Part shown: piece after piece, positions 9,010 to 17,708 of the stretch
Layout: every line of letters starts with the position of its first letter
How positions within the stretch are numbered: position 1 is the first letter of the stretch
Source: RZYY01 sp036794825
GTDB taxonomy: Bacteria; Bacteroidota; Bacteroidia; Bacteroidales; 4484-276
Direction: 5' to 3'
Length of the DNA stretch: 64,000 bases
Assembly: GCA_036794825.1 (NCBI GenBank)
Contig: DAIRGA010000012.1
Span: 62,001-126,000 of the forward strand
Position numbers and translations under genes: made by a program
The notes under the pieces: model-generated
Database searches by the model: none
The model's input: the letters and a program-made list of their open reading frames with translations, nothing else
What the model was told of the DNA's origin: nothing

Positions 9010-10185
9010 ATGGCTTATCCTTACACACCTCCGGACTACTTCCTTTTGGATGAACTGCTCACCGACGAGCACAAGATCGTACGTTCTGCAATTCGCGACT
9101 GGGTTACCCGATCGGTTGTTCCTGTGATTGACGAAGCAGCACAAAAACATCATTTCCCCCGTCATTTTTTCAACGAATTAGGAGAAATCGGCGCATTCGG
9201 ACCGTTTATTCCGGTGGAATATGGCGGTGCCGGCATGGATTACATTGCCTACGGCGTTATCATGACCGAACTCGAGCGCGGCGACTCAGGCATACGCTCT
9301 ACCGCATCGGTTCAGACTTCGCTGGTCATGTACCCGATTTATGAATTTGGGAGCGAGGATCAACGCAAGAAATACCTTCCCAAACTCGCCACGGGTGAAT
9401 GGATTGGCTGCTTTGGCCTCACCGAGCCCAACCATGGTTCTGATCCCGGAAGCATGGAGACCCGCATTAAGGATATGGGCGATCATTATCTACTCAACGG
9501 CGCCAAAATGTGGATCACCAACTCAAGTATCGCTGATGTGGCTGTGGTTTGGGCAAAAGACGAATCAGGCGTGGTTCGTGGTGTAATTGTGGACAAGGGA
9601 ATGCCGGGATTTTCAGCTCCCGAAACCCACAATAAATGGTCGCTGAGAGCCTCCGTTACCGGCGAACTGGTTTTTGAAGATGTGAAAGTACCCAAAGAAA
9701 ATCTATTACCCAATATCAAAGGCTTAAAAGGACCACTTATGTGTCTGAATTCCGCTCGTTATGGTATCGCATGGGGAGCCATTGGCGCTGCCATGGATTG
9801 CTACAACACTGCATTGCATTACTCCCTCGAGCGTAAACAGTTCCACAAACCGATTGCCTCATTCCAGCTGCAACAGAAAAAACTGGCCGAAATCCTTACC
9901 GACATTACTAAAGCGCAATTTCTCGTTTGGCGGCTTGGCTTGCTGCGGAATGAAGGAAGAGCTACGCCGCAGCAGATTTCGATGGCTAAACGCAACAACG
10001 TTGAGATGGCTCTGCGCTCGGCGCGCGAATCCCGCCAGATACTTGGTGCAATGGGTATCACCGGCGATTTTCCGATCATGCGCCACATGATGAACCTCGA
10101 ATCGGTAATCACCTACGAAGGAACCCACGATATTCACCTTTTAATCACCGGCGCCGACATTACCGGAATCTCTGCTTTTGTATAA
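9010..10185 (+). CDS. gcdH: Glutaryl-CoA dehydrogenase-type acyl-CoA dehydrogenase
   Basis: A TTG two codons upstream could also open the frame, but ATG 9010 is preferred; the product is 391 aa. It resembles glutaryl-CoA dehydrogenase more than other acyl-CoA dehydrogenases. The substrate-binding block ERGDSGIRS keeps the Glu and Arg that bind the distal carboxylate in the human enzyme, GCFGLTEPNHGSDP is the FAD region, and the catalytic base is Glu370 in TYEGTHDIH. The reaction would be FAD-dependent oxidation of glutaryl-CoA, usually with decarboxylation to crotonyl-CoA. It leads into the methylmalonyl-CoA decarboxylase cluster with a 36-nt gap, which raises a question about its physiological role (see findings). 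Confidence 0.85.
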   Translation: MAYPYTPPDYFLLDELLTDEHKIVRSAIRDWVTRSVVPVIDEAAQKHHFPRHFFNELGEIGAFGPFIPVEYGGAGMDYIAYGVIMTELERGDSGIRSTASVQTSLVMYPIYEFGSEDQRKKYLPKLATGEWIGCFGLTEPNHGSDPGSMETRIKDMGDHYLLNGAKMWITNSSIADVAVVWAKDESGVVRGVIVDKGMPGFSAPETHNKWSLRASVTGELVFEDVKVPKENLLPNIKGLKGPLMCLNSARYGIAWGAIGAAMDCYNTALHYSLERKQFHKPIASFQLQQKKLAEILTDITKAQFLVWRLGLLRNEGRATPQQISMAKRNNVEMALRSARESRQILGAMGITGDFPIMRHMMNLESVITYEGTHDIHLLITGADITGISAFV

Positions 10186-10221
10186 AATTAACCTGTTTAA
10201 CAAGATTTTAAACCCGGAATC

Positions 10222-10623
10222 ATGAATATTTCACACATCGAACACATCGGAATCGCTGTTAAAAGCATAGAGGAGAGTATTCCTTACTACGAAAATGTTT
10301 TGGGACTGAAGTGCTACGCCGTGGAAGAGGTGAAAGACCAGAAGGTGAAAACTGCTTTTTTCATGGTAGGTCAGACTAAATTAGAGTTACTCGAATCTAC
10401 TGATCCTGAGGGACCTATTGGCAAATTCATCGAAAAGCGCGGCGAAGGAATTCATCATATTGCATTTGCAACCGACGATGTTAATGCAGCGCTGGCGGAG
10501 GCTGATTCAAAAGGCGTTAAGTTGATTGACCAGCAATCCAGAAAAGGCGCCGAGGGATTAAACATTGGATTCCTGCATCCAAAATTCACACAGGGTGTTC
10601 TTACCGAATTTTGCGGAAAATAA
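10222..10623 (+). CDS. mce: Methylmalonyl-CoA epimerase
   Basis: This is a 133-aa single-domain VOC/glyoxalase-fold protein. The opening HIEHIGIAVKSIEESIPYYE and the later GEGIHHIAFATDDV contain the metal-binding His residues of methylmalonyl-CoA epimerase, and the length is normal. It interconverts the (S) and (R) forms of methylmalonyl-CoA, linking the mutase to the decarboxylase encoded directly downstream. The next gene starts 34 nt later. Confidence 0.93.
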   Translation: MNISHIEHIGIAVKSIEESIPYYENVLGLKCYAVEEVKDQKVKTAFFMVGQTKLELLESTDPEGPIGKFIEKRGEGIHHIAFATDDVNAALAEADSKGVKLIDQQSRKGAEGLNIGFLHPKFTQGVLTEFCGK

Positions 10624-10657
10624 GCATTTTCATATCAACCTCTAATTTGACTAACCA

Positions 10658-12217
10658 GTGAATAATCAGCAAAAACTTCAGAACCTCATCGAGTTGCGCA
10701 AAAAAGCCCGTGAGGGAGGTGGAGAGGAGCGCATTGCCGACCAGCACAAAAAGGGAAAATATACTGCCCGAGAACGAATCGAGATGCTCCTCGACGAGGG
10801 CAGTTTTGAAGAATACGACATGTTCGTCACCCATCGCAGCACCGAGTTCGGAATGGCTGATAAAGTTTATCTCTCTGATGGGGTTATTACCGGCCAGGGC
10901 ACGATAGACGGCAGGGTCGTTTTCATTTTCTCTCAGGATTTTACCGTGTTTGGCGGCTCATTGTCCGAAACCTTTGCACAAAAGATATGCAAGGTTATGG
11001 ATAAAGCGATGAAGGTGGGCGCTCCGATCATCGGAATCAACGATTCGGGCGGTGCCAGAATCCAGGAAGGCGTGAAAAGTCTGGCCGGGTATGCCGAAAT
11101 TTTCCAACGCAATATTCTTGCATCTGGAGTGATTCCACAGATTTCCGCCATTTTCGGACCTTGTGCCGGAGGAGCGGTGTATTCGCCGGCGCTCACTGAC
11201 GTTGTGATCATGAGCGACAAAACCAGTTACATGTTCGTTACTGGACCAAAAGTCACCAAAACAGTAACCGGGGAAACCATTTCGGAAGAAGATCTTGGCG
11301 GCGCAACGGTGCATGCCACAAAATCAGGCGTCACGCATTTCAGGGCTGATGATGAGGATGAAGGAATTTTGCTGATCCGTAAAACATTGGAATACCTTCC
11401 GCAAAATAACCTCGAAGAACCAATTGTAACCGAATGCACCGATCCGATTGACCGCAGAGACGACATGCTCAACAGCATCATCCCCGACAACACTGCCGAA
11501 CCTTACGATGTAAAGGATATCATTTACACCATCGTGGATGACCGTGAATTCCTTGAATTTCACCGTCATTTTGCCAAAAATATTGTAGTGGGATTTGCCA
11601 AATTCAACGGGCAACCGGTTGGCATTGTGGCCAACCAGCCCAACTTCCTGGCCGGTGTGCTCGACATTGACGCTTCAAGAAAAGCAGCGCGGTTTGTAAG
11701 GCTTTGCGATGTTTTTAACCTGCCTGTCATTACTTTGGTAGATGTTCCCGGATTTCTGCCAGGAAGTACACAGGAATACGGCGGAATCATCATCCATGGC
11801 GCCAAGCTCTTATTTGCCTATGGCGAGGCTACGGTTCCCAAAATCACTATCACGCTCCGGAAATCTTATGGTGGCGCTCACGATGTGATGGGATCAAAAC
11901 AACTGAGGGGCGATCTTAACTACGCCTGGCCATCGGCTGAGATTGCAGTCATGGGGCCAAAAGGCGCTATTGAGGTGCTCGAAGGGCGTAAGATCAAGGA
12001 TTTTGCCACACAGGAGGAGGCAAATAAATTTATTGCCGAAAAAGAAGATGAGTACCGCAACAAATTCGCCAATCCTTATGAAGCGGCTAAGTACGGATAC
12101 ATTGATGATGTAATCGAGCCCCGCAATACCCGGTTCAGGATTATCAGGGCATTGCAGACCATGGCTACCAAGAAGGATACCCTCCCTGCCAAAAAACACA
12201 ATAACATTCCACTTTAA
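10658..12217 (+). CDS. mmdA: Methylmalonyl-CoA decarboxylase alpha subunit (carboxyltransferase)
   Basis: The start is GTG at 10658; the next in-frame Met is deep inside the conserved domain, so GTG is accepted. The 519-aa protein is a carboxyltransferase of the propionyl-CoA carboxylase beta/MmdA family. Both crotonase-like halves are present, with the oxyanion loops DSGGARIQEGV and FGPCAGGAVYSPAL in the first half and VDVPGFLPGSTQEYGG in the second. It moves the carboxyl group from methylmalonyl-CoA to the biotin on the carrier subunit. It is part of mce-mmdA-oadG-biotin carrier-mmdB. The same family serves biotin-dependent carboxylases; the adjacent membrane subunits favour the decarboxylase. 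Confidence 0.92.
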   Translation: MNNQQKLQNLIELRKKAREGGGEERIADQHKKGKYTARERIEMLLDEGSFEEYDMFVTHRSTEFGMADKVYLSDGVITGQGTIDGRVVFIFSQDFTVFGGSLSETFAQKICKVMDKAMKVGAPIIGINDSGGARIQEGVKSLAGYAEIFQRNILASGVIPQISAIFGPCAGGAVYSPALTDVVIMSDKTSYMFVTGPKVTKTVTGETISEEDLGGATVHATKSGVTHFRADDEDEGILLIRKTLEYLPQNNLEEPIVTECTDPIDRRDDMLNSIIPDNTAEPYDVKDIIYTIVDDREFLEFHRHFAKNIVVGFAKFNGQPVGIVANQPNFLAGVLDIDASRKAARFVRLCDVFNLPVITLVDVPGFLPGSTQEYGGIIIHGAKLLFAYGEATVPKITITLRKSYGGAHDVMGSKQLRGDLNYAWPSAEIAVMGPKGAIEVLEGRKIKDFATQEEANKFIAEKEDEYRNKFANPYEAAKYGYIDDVIEPRNTRFRIIRALQTMATKKDTLPAKKHNNIPL

Positions 12218-12227
12218 AGACAGCGTT

Positions 12228-12599
12228 ATGGTACTGAGTGAGATAACTTTCGATCTTTCAAGGATTACAGGATTGAGCATCATGATATCGGTTGTCGGCT
12301 ACCTGGTTGTATTCGTTGCACTGGTGGTTCTTGTGTGGATTTTCAATCTTATGCCATGGCTGATCAAAATCAACGTTCGCAGACAATTGCGGGCAAAAGG
12401 TAAATCCGATGATCATGAAATCAGCAATATCGAAGGAAATATTTCCGCGGCCATTGCCAGTGCTCTGTATCTGCATTTCAGCGACATTCATGATGATGAG
12501 AGCGGCGTCATAACCATCAAGCGGATTTCAAAACAATACACTCCCTGGAGTTCAAAAATCTATTCGACCAATTCATTTTTCAGATTAGCAAAGCGATGA
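12228..12599 (+). CDS. Na+-pump decarboxylase delta/gamma subunit (OadG family)
   Basis: The 123-aa protein has one N-terminal transmembrane segment (~18-40, rich in V/L/F) followed by a charged soluble tail, as in OadG/MmdD subunits that hold the complex together at the membrane. It lies 10 nt after mmdA and its last codon overlaps the next start (ATGA), so translation is probably coupled. The tail is poorly conserved in this family; the assignment rests on membrane topology, length and gene order. Confidence 0.8.
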   Translation: MVLSEITFDLSRITGLSIMISVVGYLVVFVALVVLVWIFNLMPWLIKINVRRQLRAKGKSDDHEISNIEGNISAAIASALYLHFSDIHDDESGVITIKRISKQYTPWSSKIYSTNSFFRLAKR

Positions 12600-13039
12600 A
12601 AAAATTCAAATTCTCGATCAAAGGGCATGATTACGATGTTGAAATCATGGGGTTTGAGGAAAAAATTGCGAAAGTGGAAGTAAACGGGACCATTTATGAA
12701 GTTGAACTCCATCAGGAGGTGAAGCAGAGTAAAACCCCAAAACTCGTTCGCCAGGAAGTTGAAATCAAACGTCAGGATCACAAGATTAAAAAAACCATCA
12801 CCAAAACCGGCGTTTTTGAAGTGAAAAGCCCGCTTCCGGGCAATATTCTGCAGATTTTCATTAAAGACGGCGACGTAGTGAAACTTGGGGACAAGCTACT
12901 CATATACGAAGCCATGAAGATGGAAAACACCATCCTCGCCGAAAAGGATGGAACAATCAGAAACCTGAAGGTTCATACCGGCGACAATGTGCTGCAGGGT
13001 GAAACCCTGATGATCATTGAGTCGCCGACAACCACCTGA
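12596..13039 (+). CDS. mmdC: Biotin carrier subunit of the decarboxylase
   Basis: In this 147-aa protein the C-terminal ~70 residues form a biotinyl/lipoyl domain with the motif EAMKMENTI; Lys108 is the expected biotinylation site. The N-terminal half is basic and would link to the other subunits. It accepts the carboxyl group from MmdA and presents it to the membrane subunit MmdB. The start overlaps the previous stop by 4 nt, and the next gene begins 38 nt after the stop. Confidence 0.93.
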   Translation: MKKFKFSIKGHDYDVEIMGFEEKIAKVEVNGTIYEVELHQEVKQSKTPKLVRQEVEIKRQDHKIKKTITKTGVFEVKSPLPGNILQIFIKDGDVVKLGDKLLIYEAMKMENTILAEKDGTIRNLKVHTGDNVLQGETLMIIESPTTT

Positions 13040-13077
13040 TTTGCTGTGCGTTAAATTTTAACTCAACAAAAAATCCA

Positions 13078-14436
13078 ATGAAGAGATTGATTACCATAGC
13101 CGGCATAATTGTTTCCCTGACGCTGATCAGTACGATGTTTGTCAATACAAGCAAAAGCCAGCCGGTTAGTGATTCGGTTCAGCTCATTCAGAGTGAGTCC
13201 AATATGGATGCCCAGGCTGACGAGGAGTTTTTAGAAGAGATGGAAGAACAACAGGAGGCGGCATCCAAAGGTGTAATGAAGTTTTTGGATTATACCGGGT
13301 TTGCCAATGTCACCAAAGGACACCTGATCATGATCCTGGTAGGGTTAATCTTTATTTACCTTGCCATCCGCTACGATTATGAACCGCTGCTTTTGATCCC
13401 GATCGGTACAGGAATCTTGATCGGTAACATCCCTTTTATGCTCGATGCGGGGCTTCAATTAGGGATTTATGAAAAGGGCAGCGTGATGAGTTACCTCTAT
13501 TTTGGGGTAACCGCCGGGATTTATCCGCCTTTGGTGTTTTTGGGAATCGGCGCCATGACCGACTTCTCATCATTGATTTCCAATCCGCGTCTGATGCTTC
13601 TCGGTGCAGCCGCCCAGCTAGGCATCTTCGCCACCTTTATCGGAGCCCTGGTTCTTGGATTTTACCCCGCCGAAGCCGGTGCTATAGGCATTATCGGCGG
13701 CGCTGATGGCCCTACCGCAATTTTTCTATCATCCAAGCTGGCCAACGGGATCAATATATTGCCTGATGGAACAACCGTTAAGAATCTTATCGGCCCTATT
13801 GCAATAGCTGCATATTCTTACATGGCGCTTGTTCCGGTAATTCAGCCGCCCATTATGCGGTTGATGACCACTCCGAAGGAACGGGTAATAAGGATGAAAC
13901 CACCGAGAGCCGTTACCAAACTTGAAAAAATTCTTTTCCCCATCATCGGACTGCTCATCACTACTTTTATCTCACCAAGTGCATTACCATTGCTGGGGAT
14001 GCTCTTTTTTGGCAATATCCTGAAAGAAAGCGGTGTAACCAAGCGTCTTGCCGACACTGCCAAAACATCCCTGATTGACATAGTCACAATAATTCTCGGA
14101 CTTACAGTTGGTGCATCTACTCAGGCTGATGTTTTCCTTACAGGCGAGTCAATTCTGATCTTTGTTCTGGGTGCTTTGTCGTTTATGGTGGCCACTGCCG
14201 GAGGAGTTGCTTTTGCCAAAGTGATGAATCTGTTTCTTAAAGAAGAAAATAAAATCAATCCGCTTATCGGTGCTGCCGGCGTTTCTGCTGTTCCTGACAG
14301 CGCCAGGGTGGTGCAGATCGAGGGTTTGAAATATGATCCTAAAAACCACCTGCTGATGCACGCCATGGCGCCCAACGTTTCGGGAGTTATCGGATCGGCT
14401 GTAGCGGCTGGGATTCTGCTGAGTTTCCTGCTATAA
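13078..14436 (+). CDS. mmdB: Na+-translocating decarboxylase beta subunit
   Basis: The 452-aa polytopic membrane protein has an N-terminal signal-like segment, a Glu-rich linker (~40-65) and then about nine or more hydrophobic helices. The signature GGADGPTAIFLSSKLA contains the family's essential Asp, and PDSARVVQ is also characteristic. It decarboxylates carboxybiotin and couples this to Na+ export. It completes a full Na+-pump set with the three preceding genes. The acidic N-terminal extension is longer than in the classic OadB and is common in Bacteroidota. Confidence 0.93.
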   Translation: MKRLITIAGIIVSLTLISTMFVNTSKSQPVSDSVQLIQSESNMDAQADEEFLEEMEEQQEAASKGVMKFLDYTGFANVTKGHLIMILVGLIFIYLAIRYDYEPLLLIPIGTGILIGNIPFMLDAGLQLGIYEKGSVMSYLYFGVTAGIYPPLVFLGIGAMTDFSSLISNPRLMLLGAAAQLGIFATFIGALVLGFYPAEAGAIGIIGGADGPTAIFLSSKLANGINILPDGTTVKNLIGPIAIAAYSYMALVPVIQPPIMRLMTTPKERVIRMKPPRAVTKLEKILFPIIGLLITTFISPSALPLLGMLFFGNILKESGVTKRLADTAKTSLIDIVTIILGLTVGASTQADVFLTGESILIFVLGALSFMVATAGGVAFAKVMNLFLKEENKINPLIGAAGVSAVPDSARVVQIEGLKYDPKNHLLMHAMAPNVSGVIGSAVAAGILLSFLL

Positions 14437-14486
14437 TCCTTTGCTGACAGGCAAATGGAAAACTTTCGTTCCTTTTTGTCGAATTA

Positions 14487-14516
14487 TTGAGCTTTTCCAC
14501 AGAAAAGTTATTTTTG
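14487..14516 (+). promoter_or_regulatory. Promoter for udk
   Basis: TTG at 14487-14489 and TATTTTTG at 14509-14516 are 19 nt apart, which fits the Bacteroidota spacing. The ATG of udk is 20 nt downstream. Confidence 0.5.
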
Positions 14517-14535
14517 AAGCAAAAAAGGAAAAGAG

Positions 14536-15147
14536 ATGTTTATCATTGGGATTGCCGGGGGATCAGGCTCAGGAAAAACTACCGTTGTCAGAAATATCAT
14601 ACATGGCTTGCCGAAAAACTCGGTGGCGGTCATTTCGCAGGATTCTTATTATAAGGATAACGGACACCTGAGCGACGACGAAAAAAAACGCATCAACTTC
14701 GACCATCCGGCCTCCATTGAGTTTGAGCTGCTCAACAAACACATCGACAAACTGATTGTAGGCGAACCTATTGCTAAGCCTGTATATGATTATGTAACCT
14801 GCGGCCGCCTGGTCGAAACGATCCCGATTTTTCCCACAAAAGTAATAATCGTCGAGGGTATTCTGATCTTTACTAATGCTCGCCTGCGCAATAAATTCAA
14901 CGTTAAAATATTTGTGGACGCCGACACCGACGATCGTTTGATGCGCATAATCCGCCGCGACCTGATTGAGCGCGGACGCTCGATAGACGATGTGCTGGTG
15001 CATTACGAAACCTATGTAAAACCCATGCACCTCCAGTTTATCGAACCTACCAAACGTTACGCCGACATCATTGTTCCACAGGGCGGCGCCAACAGCGTGG
15101 CCATTGACATCCTGACATCAAGAATCAAAATGAAGCTCGGTGAGTAA
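14536..15147 (+). CDS. udk: Uridine kinase
   Basis: The 203-aa protein is of normal length. The Walker A motif GGSGSGKTT is at residues ~8-16. QDSYYKD, NFDHPASIEFELL and PVYDYVTCGR are hallmark uridine kinase segments for nucleoside binding, and the DLIERGRS region forms the lid. It phosphorylates uridine and cytidine with ATP or GTP in pyrimidine salvage. It has its own promoter candidate and stands alone between the decarboxylase operon and the signalling cluster. Confidence 0.95.
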   Translation: MFIIGIAGGSGSGKTTVVRNIIHGLPKNSVAVISQDSYYKDNGHLSDDEKKRINFDHPASIEFELLNKHIDKLIVGEPIAKPVYDYVTCGRLVETIPIFPTKVIIVEGILIFTNARLRNKFNVKIFVDADTDDRLMRIIRRDLIERGRSIDDVLVHYETYVKPMHLQFIEPTKRYADIIVPQGGANSVAIDILTSRIKMKLGE

Positions 15148-15257
15148 TCAACTTTATGAAATACAGCCGCACTAATTTGCTATTTTTATAATTGTGCTTT
15201 TAGAGATTTTACTAATAACAGCGTGGATTAAAATCCCTGCTGATCAAGGACTTACGA

Positions 15258-17687
15258 ATGGCTTTGGAAAACAGAATCAACATCCTGGTAGTTGACGACA
15301 AAGAGGAGAATCTGCTTGCTATTGAGGAGGTTCTTGATTCGCCGGACATCAACCTTGTGAAAGCCCTCTCAGGAAACGAAGCGCTGGCGCTGATGTTCGA
15401 CTACGACTTTGCTCTTGTGCTGATGGATGTGCAGATGCCCGGTATGGATGGTTTTGAGGCAGCGCGCCTGATGCGCAGCTCATTGAAAACCCGACATATC
15501 CCAATCATCTTTATCACCGCTATCAGCAAGGAAAAAAAACACATCTTCAAAGGTTACGACAGCGGAGCGGTAGATTATCTCTTTAAACCCATCGAACCTG
15601 AAATACTTCAAAGTAAAGTCAACGTTTTCATTGACCTTTACAAGCAGAAAAACGCGCTCGAAGAGCTTACCCTGAAACTCGAAAACACCATTTCGGAGCT
15701 GCTCCGCTCCAAGGAAAACCTTTCGCAGAGCGAACAAAAATACCGGGACATCTTTCAAAATGTGAATGAGGGCATTTTTGTAATGCGATGGGGGAAAATC
15801 CTTTTTCACAACCCAAAAACCAGCATGATTTTGCTGGATAAAAAAGCCAATATCTGCCAAAAACCGTTCACCGGATTCATCCATTCTGATTATAAAGAAA
15901 TTATCCGTTCCAAATTCGAAAATAATTCCACTGGCGCCGGCAAAGGAAACCGGATTACCGTGAAAATTGACTCCGAAAAGGAGGAAAACAAGTGGATCGA
16001 AATCAATGCGGTTACCATTGACTGGGAAAATGAGCCGGCGCTCCTGGTTTTTATCAGCGATGTTTCGGCGCGCAAAATAGCTGAAGCAGAGATGATTAAT
16101 GCTAAAAAAGTGGCCGAAGATGCCAACCTGGCAAAGAGTCAGTTTCTGGCCAATATGAGCCACGAAATCCGCACCCCTCTCAACGGTATTATAGGCATGG
16201 CCGAATTGATGCTAATGAGCGAGCACGAAGAGGAGCTTACGGATCGGATCGAAGCCATCAAAATTTCGGGCGAATCTTTGCTCGACATCATCAACGACAT
16301 TCTGGACCTCTCCAAAATCGAGGCGCATAAATTTGAAATGGATAATGTGGAGTTCTCGCTGCGGGATGTGATCGAAAAAATTACGCGCCCGCTGGCTGCA
16401 AAAGCTGCACAAAAAGGAATAGAGCTGATACTTGATATTGCCAACGACGTTGTAGACAATTACCGTGGCGACCCAGTGCGGTTGCGGCAAATCCTTTTCA
16501 ACCTGGCCGGCAATGCAGTAAAATTCACCGAAAAAGGCGAAATCATCATCCATGTTTCGCTCGGGAAGAGCATCGAAAACAAAATACAACTCAACTTTCG
16601 CGTAAAGGACACTGGAATTGGGATTCCTTTAAATCAGATGAGTAATCTGTTTAAACTTTTCAGCCAGGGCGACAGTTCCACATCGCGAAGGTTCGGTGGA
16701 ACAGGACTTGGACTGGCAATTTCGAAAAGCCTGGTGGAGATGATGAACGGAACCATTGGTGTTACCAGCGATCCCGGAAAAGGTAGCACTTTCCACTTCA
16801 GCATCTGGCTCGAATCCTCCATGCACCCGGCCAGACCTATTGTGTCGGTAATCAATCACCAAATCAAGGAAAAATATATTCTTCTGGTTGACGATAACCC
16901 GACTAACCGCAGCATAATCAAAGGCTTCCTGAGTTTTCACGGGATAAAATACGATGAGGCCGCAAGTGGAATTGAAGCCATCGAAAAAATTTCTGCCCAG
17001 AAAAGAGCAAATCGCCCCTTCGACATTGTCCTTGTGGATTATCACATGCCCGGAATGGATGGCCTCGAAACCGCTCAGCTTCTGAAAAATGATGAACACC
17101 TGAAGACGACTCCCGATTTAATCCTACTCTCATCCGACGATGTAAGCATCAAAAGGGAATCACTGGCCAGGCTTGGGTTCAGGAAGTATTTGATAAAACC
17201 GGTATTCCAGGATGACCTGGTGAAAGCGCTCAATGAGATTACCGAAGCGAAAATTGAAAAACAGGAAGGAAAACAGGGAGAAAAGTCCGGTTGTGCAAAA
17301 CTGGCTAAAAACCCTGTGGTTATTCTCCTTGTCGAAGATAATCTCATCAACCAGAAACTATTCTCTGCCATGCTCACCAATCTCGGCTGCATGGTTACCT
17401 GTGCTTCCAACGGACGTATTGCTGTTGAAAACTATTTGGCCAACGAATACGATCTGATATTCATGGATGTACAAATGCCTGAAATGGACGGATTTGAAGC
17501 AACCATTCTTATCAGAGAAGAAGAAAAGAAAACCCGCAAAAACACACCGATTGTGGCGCTTACAGCCCATGCCATGAAAGGCGACAAAGACAGATGCCTC
17601 GAAGTCGGAATGGACGAATACGTCACCAAACCCATTACCATTAAGAGCATGCTCAATGTGCTGAACAAATTTAAACTGGTTGAATAG
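15258..17687 (+). CDS. Hybrid histidine kinase REC-PAS-HisKA-HATPase-REC-REC
   Basis: This is an 809-aa soluble protein with no membrane segment. Domains in order: N-terminal receiver (~8-130, Asp57 in LMDVQMPG), a short coiled coil, a PAS-like sensor (~160-280), HisKA (NMSHEIRTPLNG, His302), HATPase (~400-525, DTGIGIP and GTGLGLAIS), and two receivers (~545-665 and ~690-805). The leading receiver suggests its activity is set by another kinase, probably the membrane kinase 21 nt downstream. The last receiver carries the canonical LMDVQMPEMDG-type acidic site. No DNA-binding output is present. It is the first gene of a tight block ending with cheR, cheB and a GNAT gene. Confidence 0.9.
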   Translation: MALENRINILVVDDKEENLLAIEEVLDSPDINLVKALSGNEALALMFDYDFALVLMDVQMPGMDGFEAARLMRSSLKTRHIPIIFITAISKEKKHIFKGYDSGAVDYLFKPIEPEILQSKVNVFIDLYKQKNALEELTLKLENTISELLRSKENLSQSEQKYRDIFQNVNEGIFVMRWGKILFHNPKTSMILLDKKANICQKPFTGFIHSDYKEIIRSKFENNSTGAGKGNRITVKIDSEKEENKWIEINAVTIDWENEPALLVFISDVSARKIAEAEMINAKKVAEDANLAKSQFLANMSHEIRTPLNGIIGMAELMLMSEHEEELTDRIEAIKISGESLLDIINDILDLSKIEAHKFEMDNVEFSLRDVIEKITRPLAAKAAQKGIELILDIANDVVDNYRGDPVRLRQILFNLAGNAVKFTEKGEIIIHVSLGKSIENKIQLNFRVKDTGIGIPLNQMSNLFKLFSQGDSSTSRRFGGTGLGLAISKSLVEMMNGTIGVTSDPGKGSTFHFSIWLESSMHPARPIVSVINHQIKEKYILLVDDNPTNRSIIKGFLSFHGIKYDEAASGIEAIEKISAQKRANRPFDIVLVDYHMPGMDGLETAQLLKNDEHLKTTPDLILLSSDDVSIKRESLARLGFRKYLIKPVFQDDLVKALNEITEAKIEKQEGKQGEKSGCAKLAKNPVVILLVEDNLINQKLFSAMLTNLGCMVTCASNGRIAVENYLANEYDLIFMDVQMPEMDGFEATILIREEEKKTRKNTPIVALTAHAMKGDKDRCLEVGMDEYVTKPITIKSMLNVLNKFKLVE

Positions 17688-17708
17688 CCACCTTCCAAAT
17701 TGCTTATT

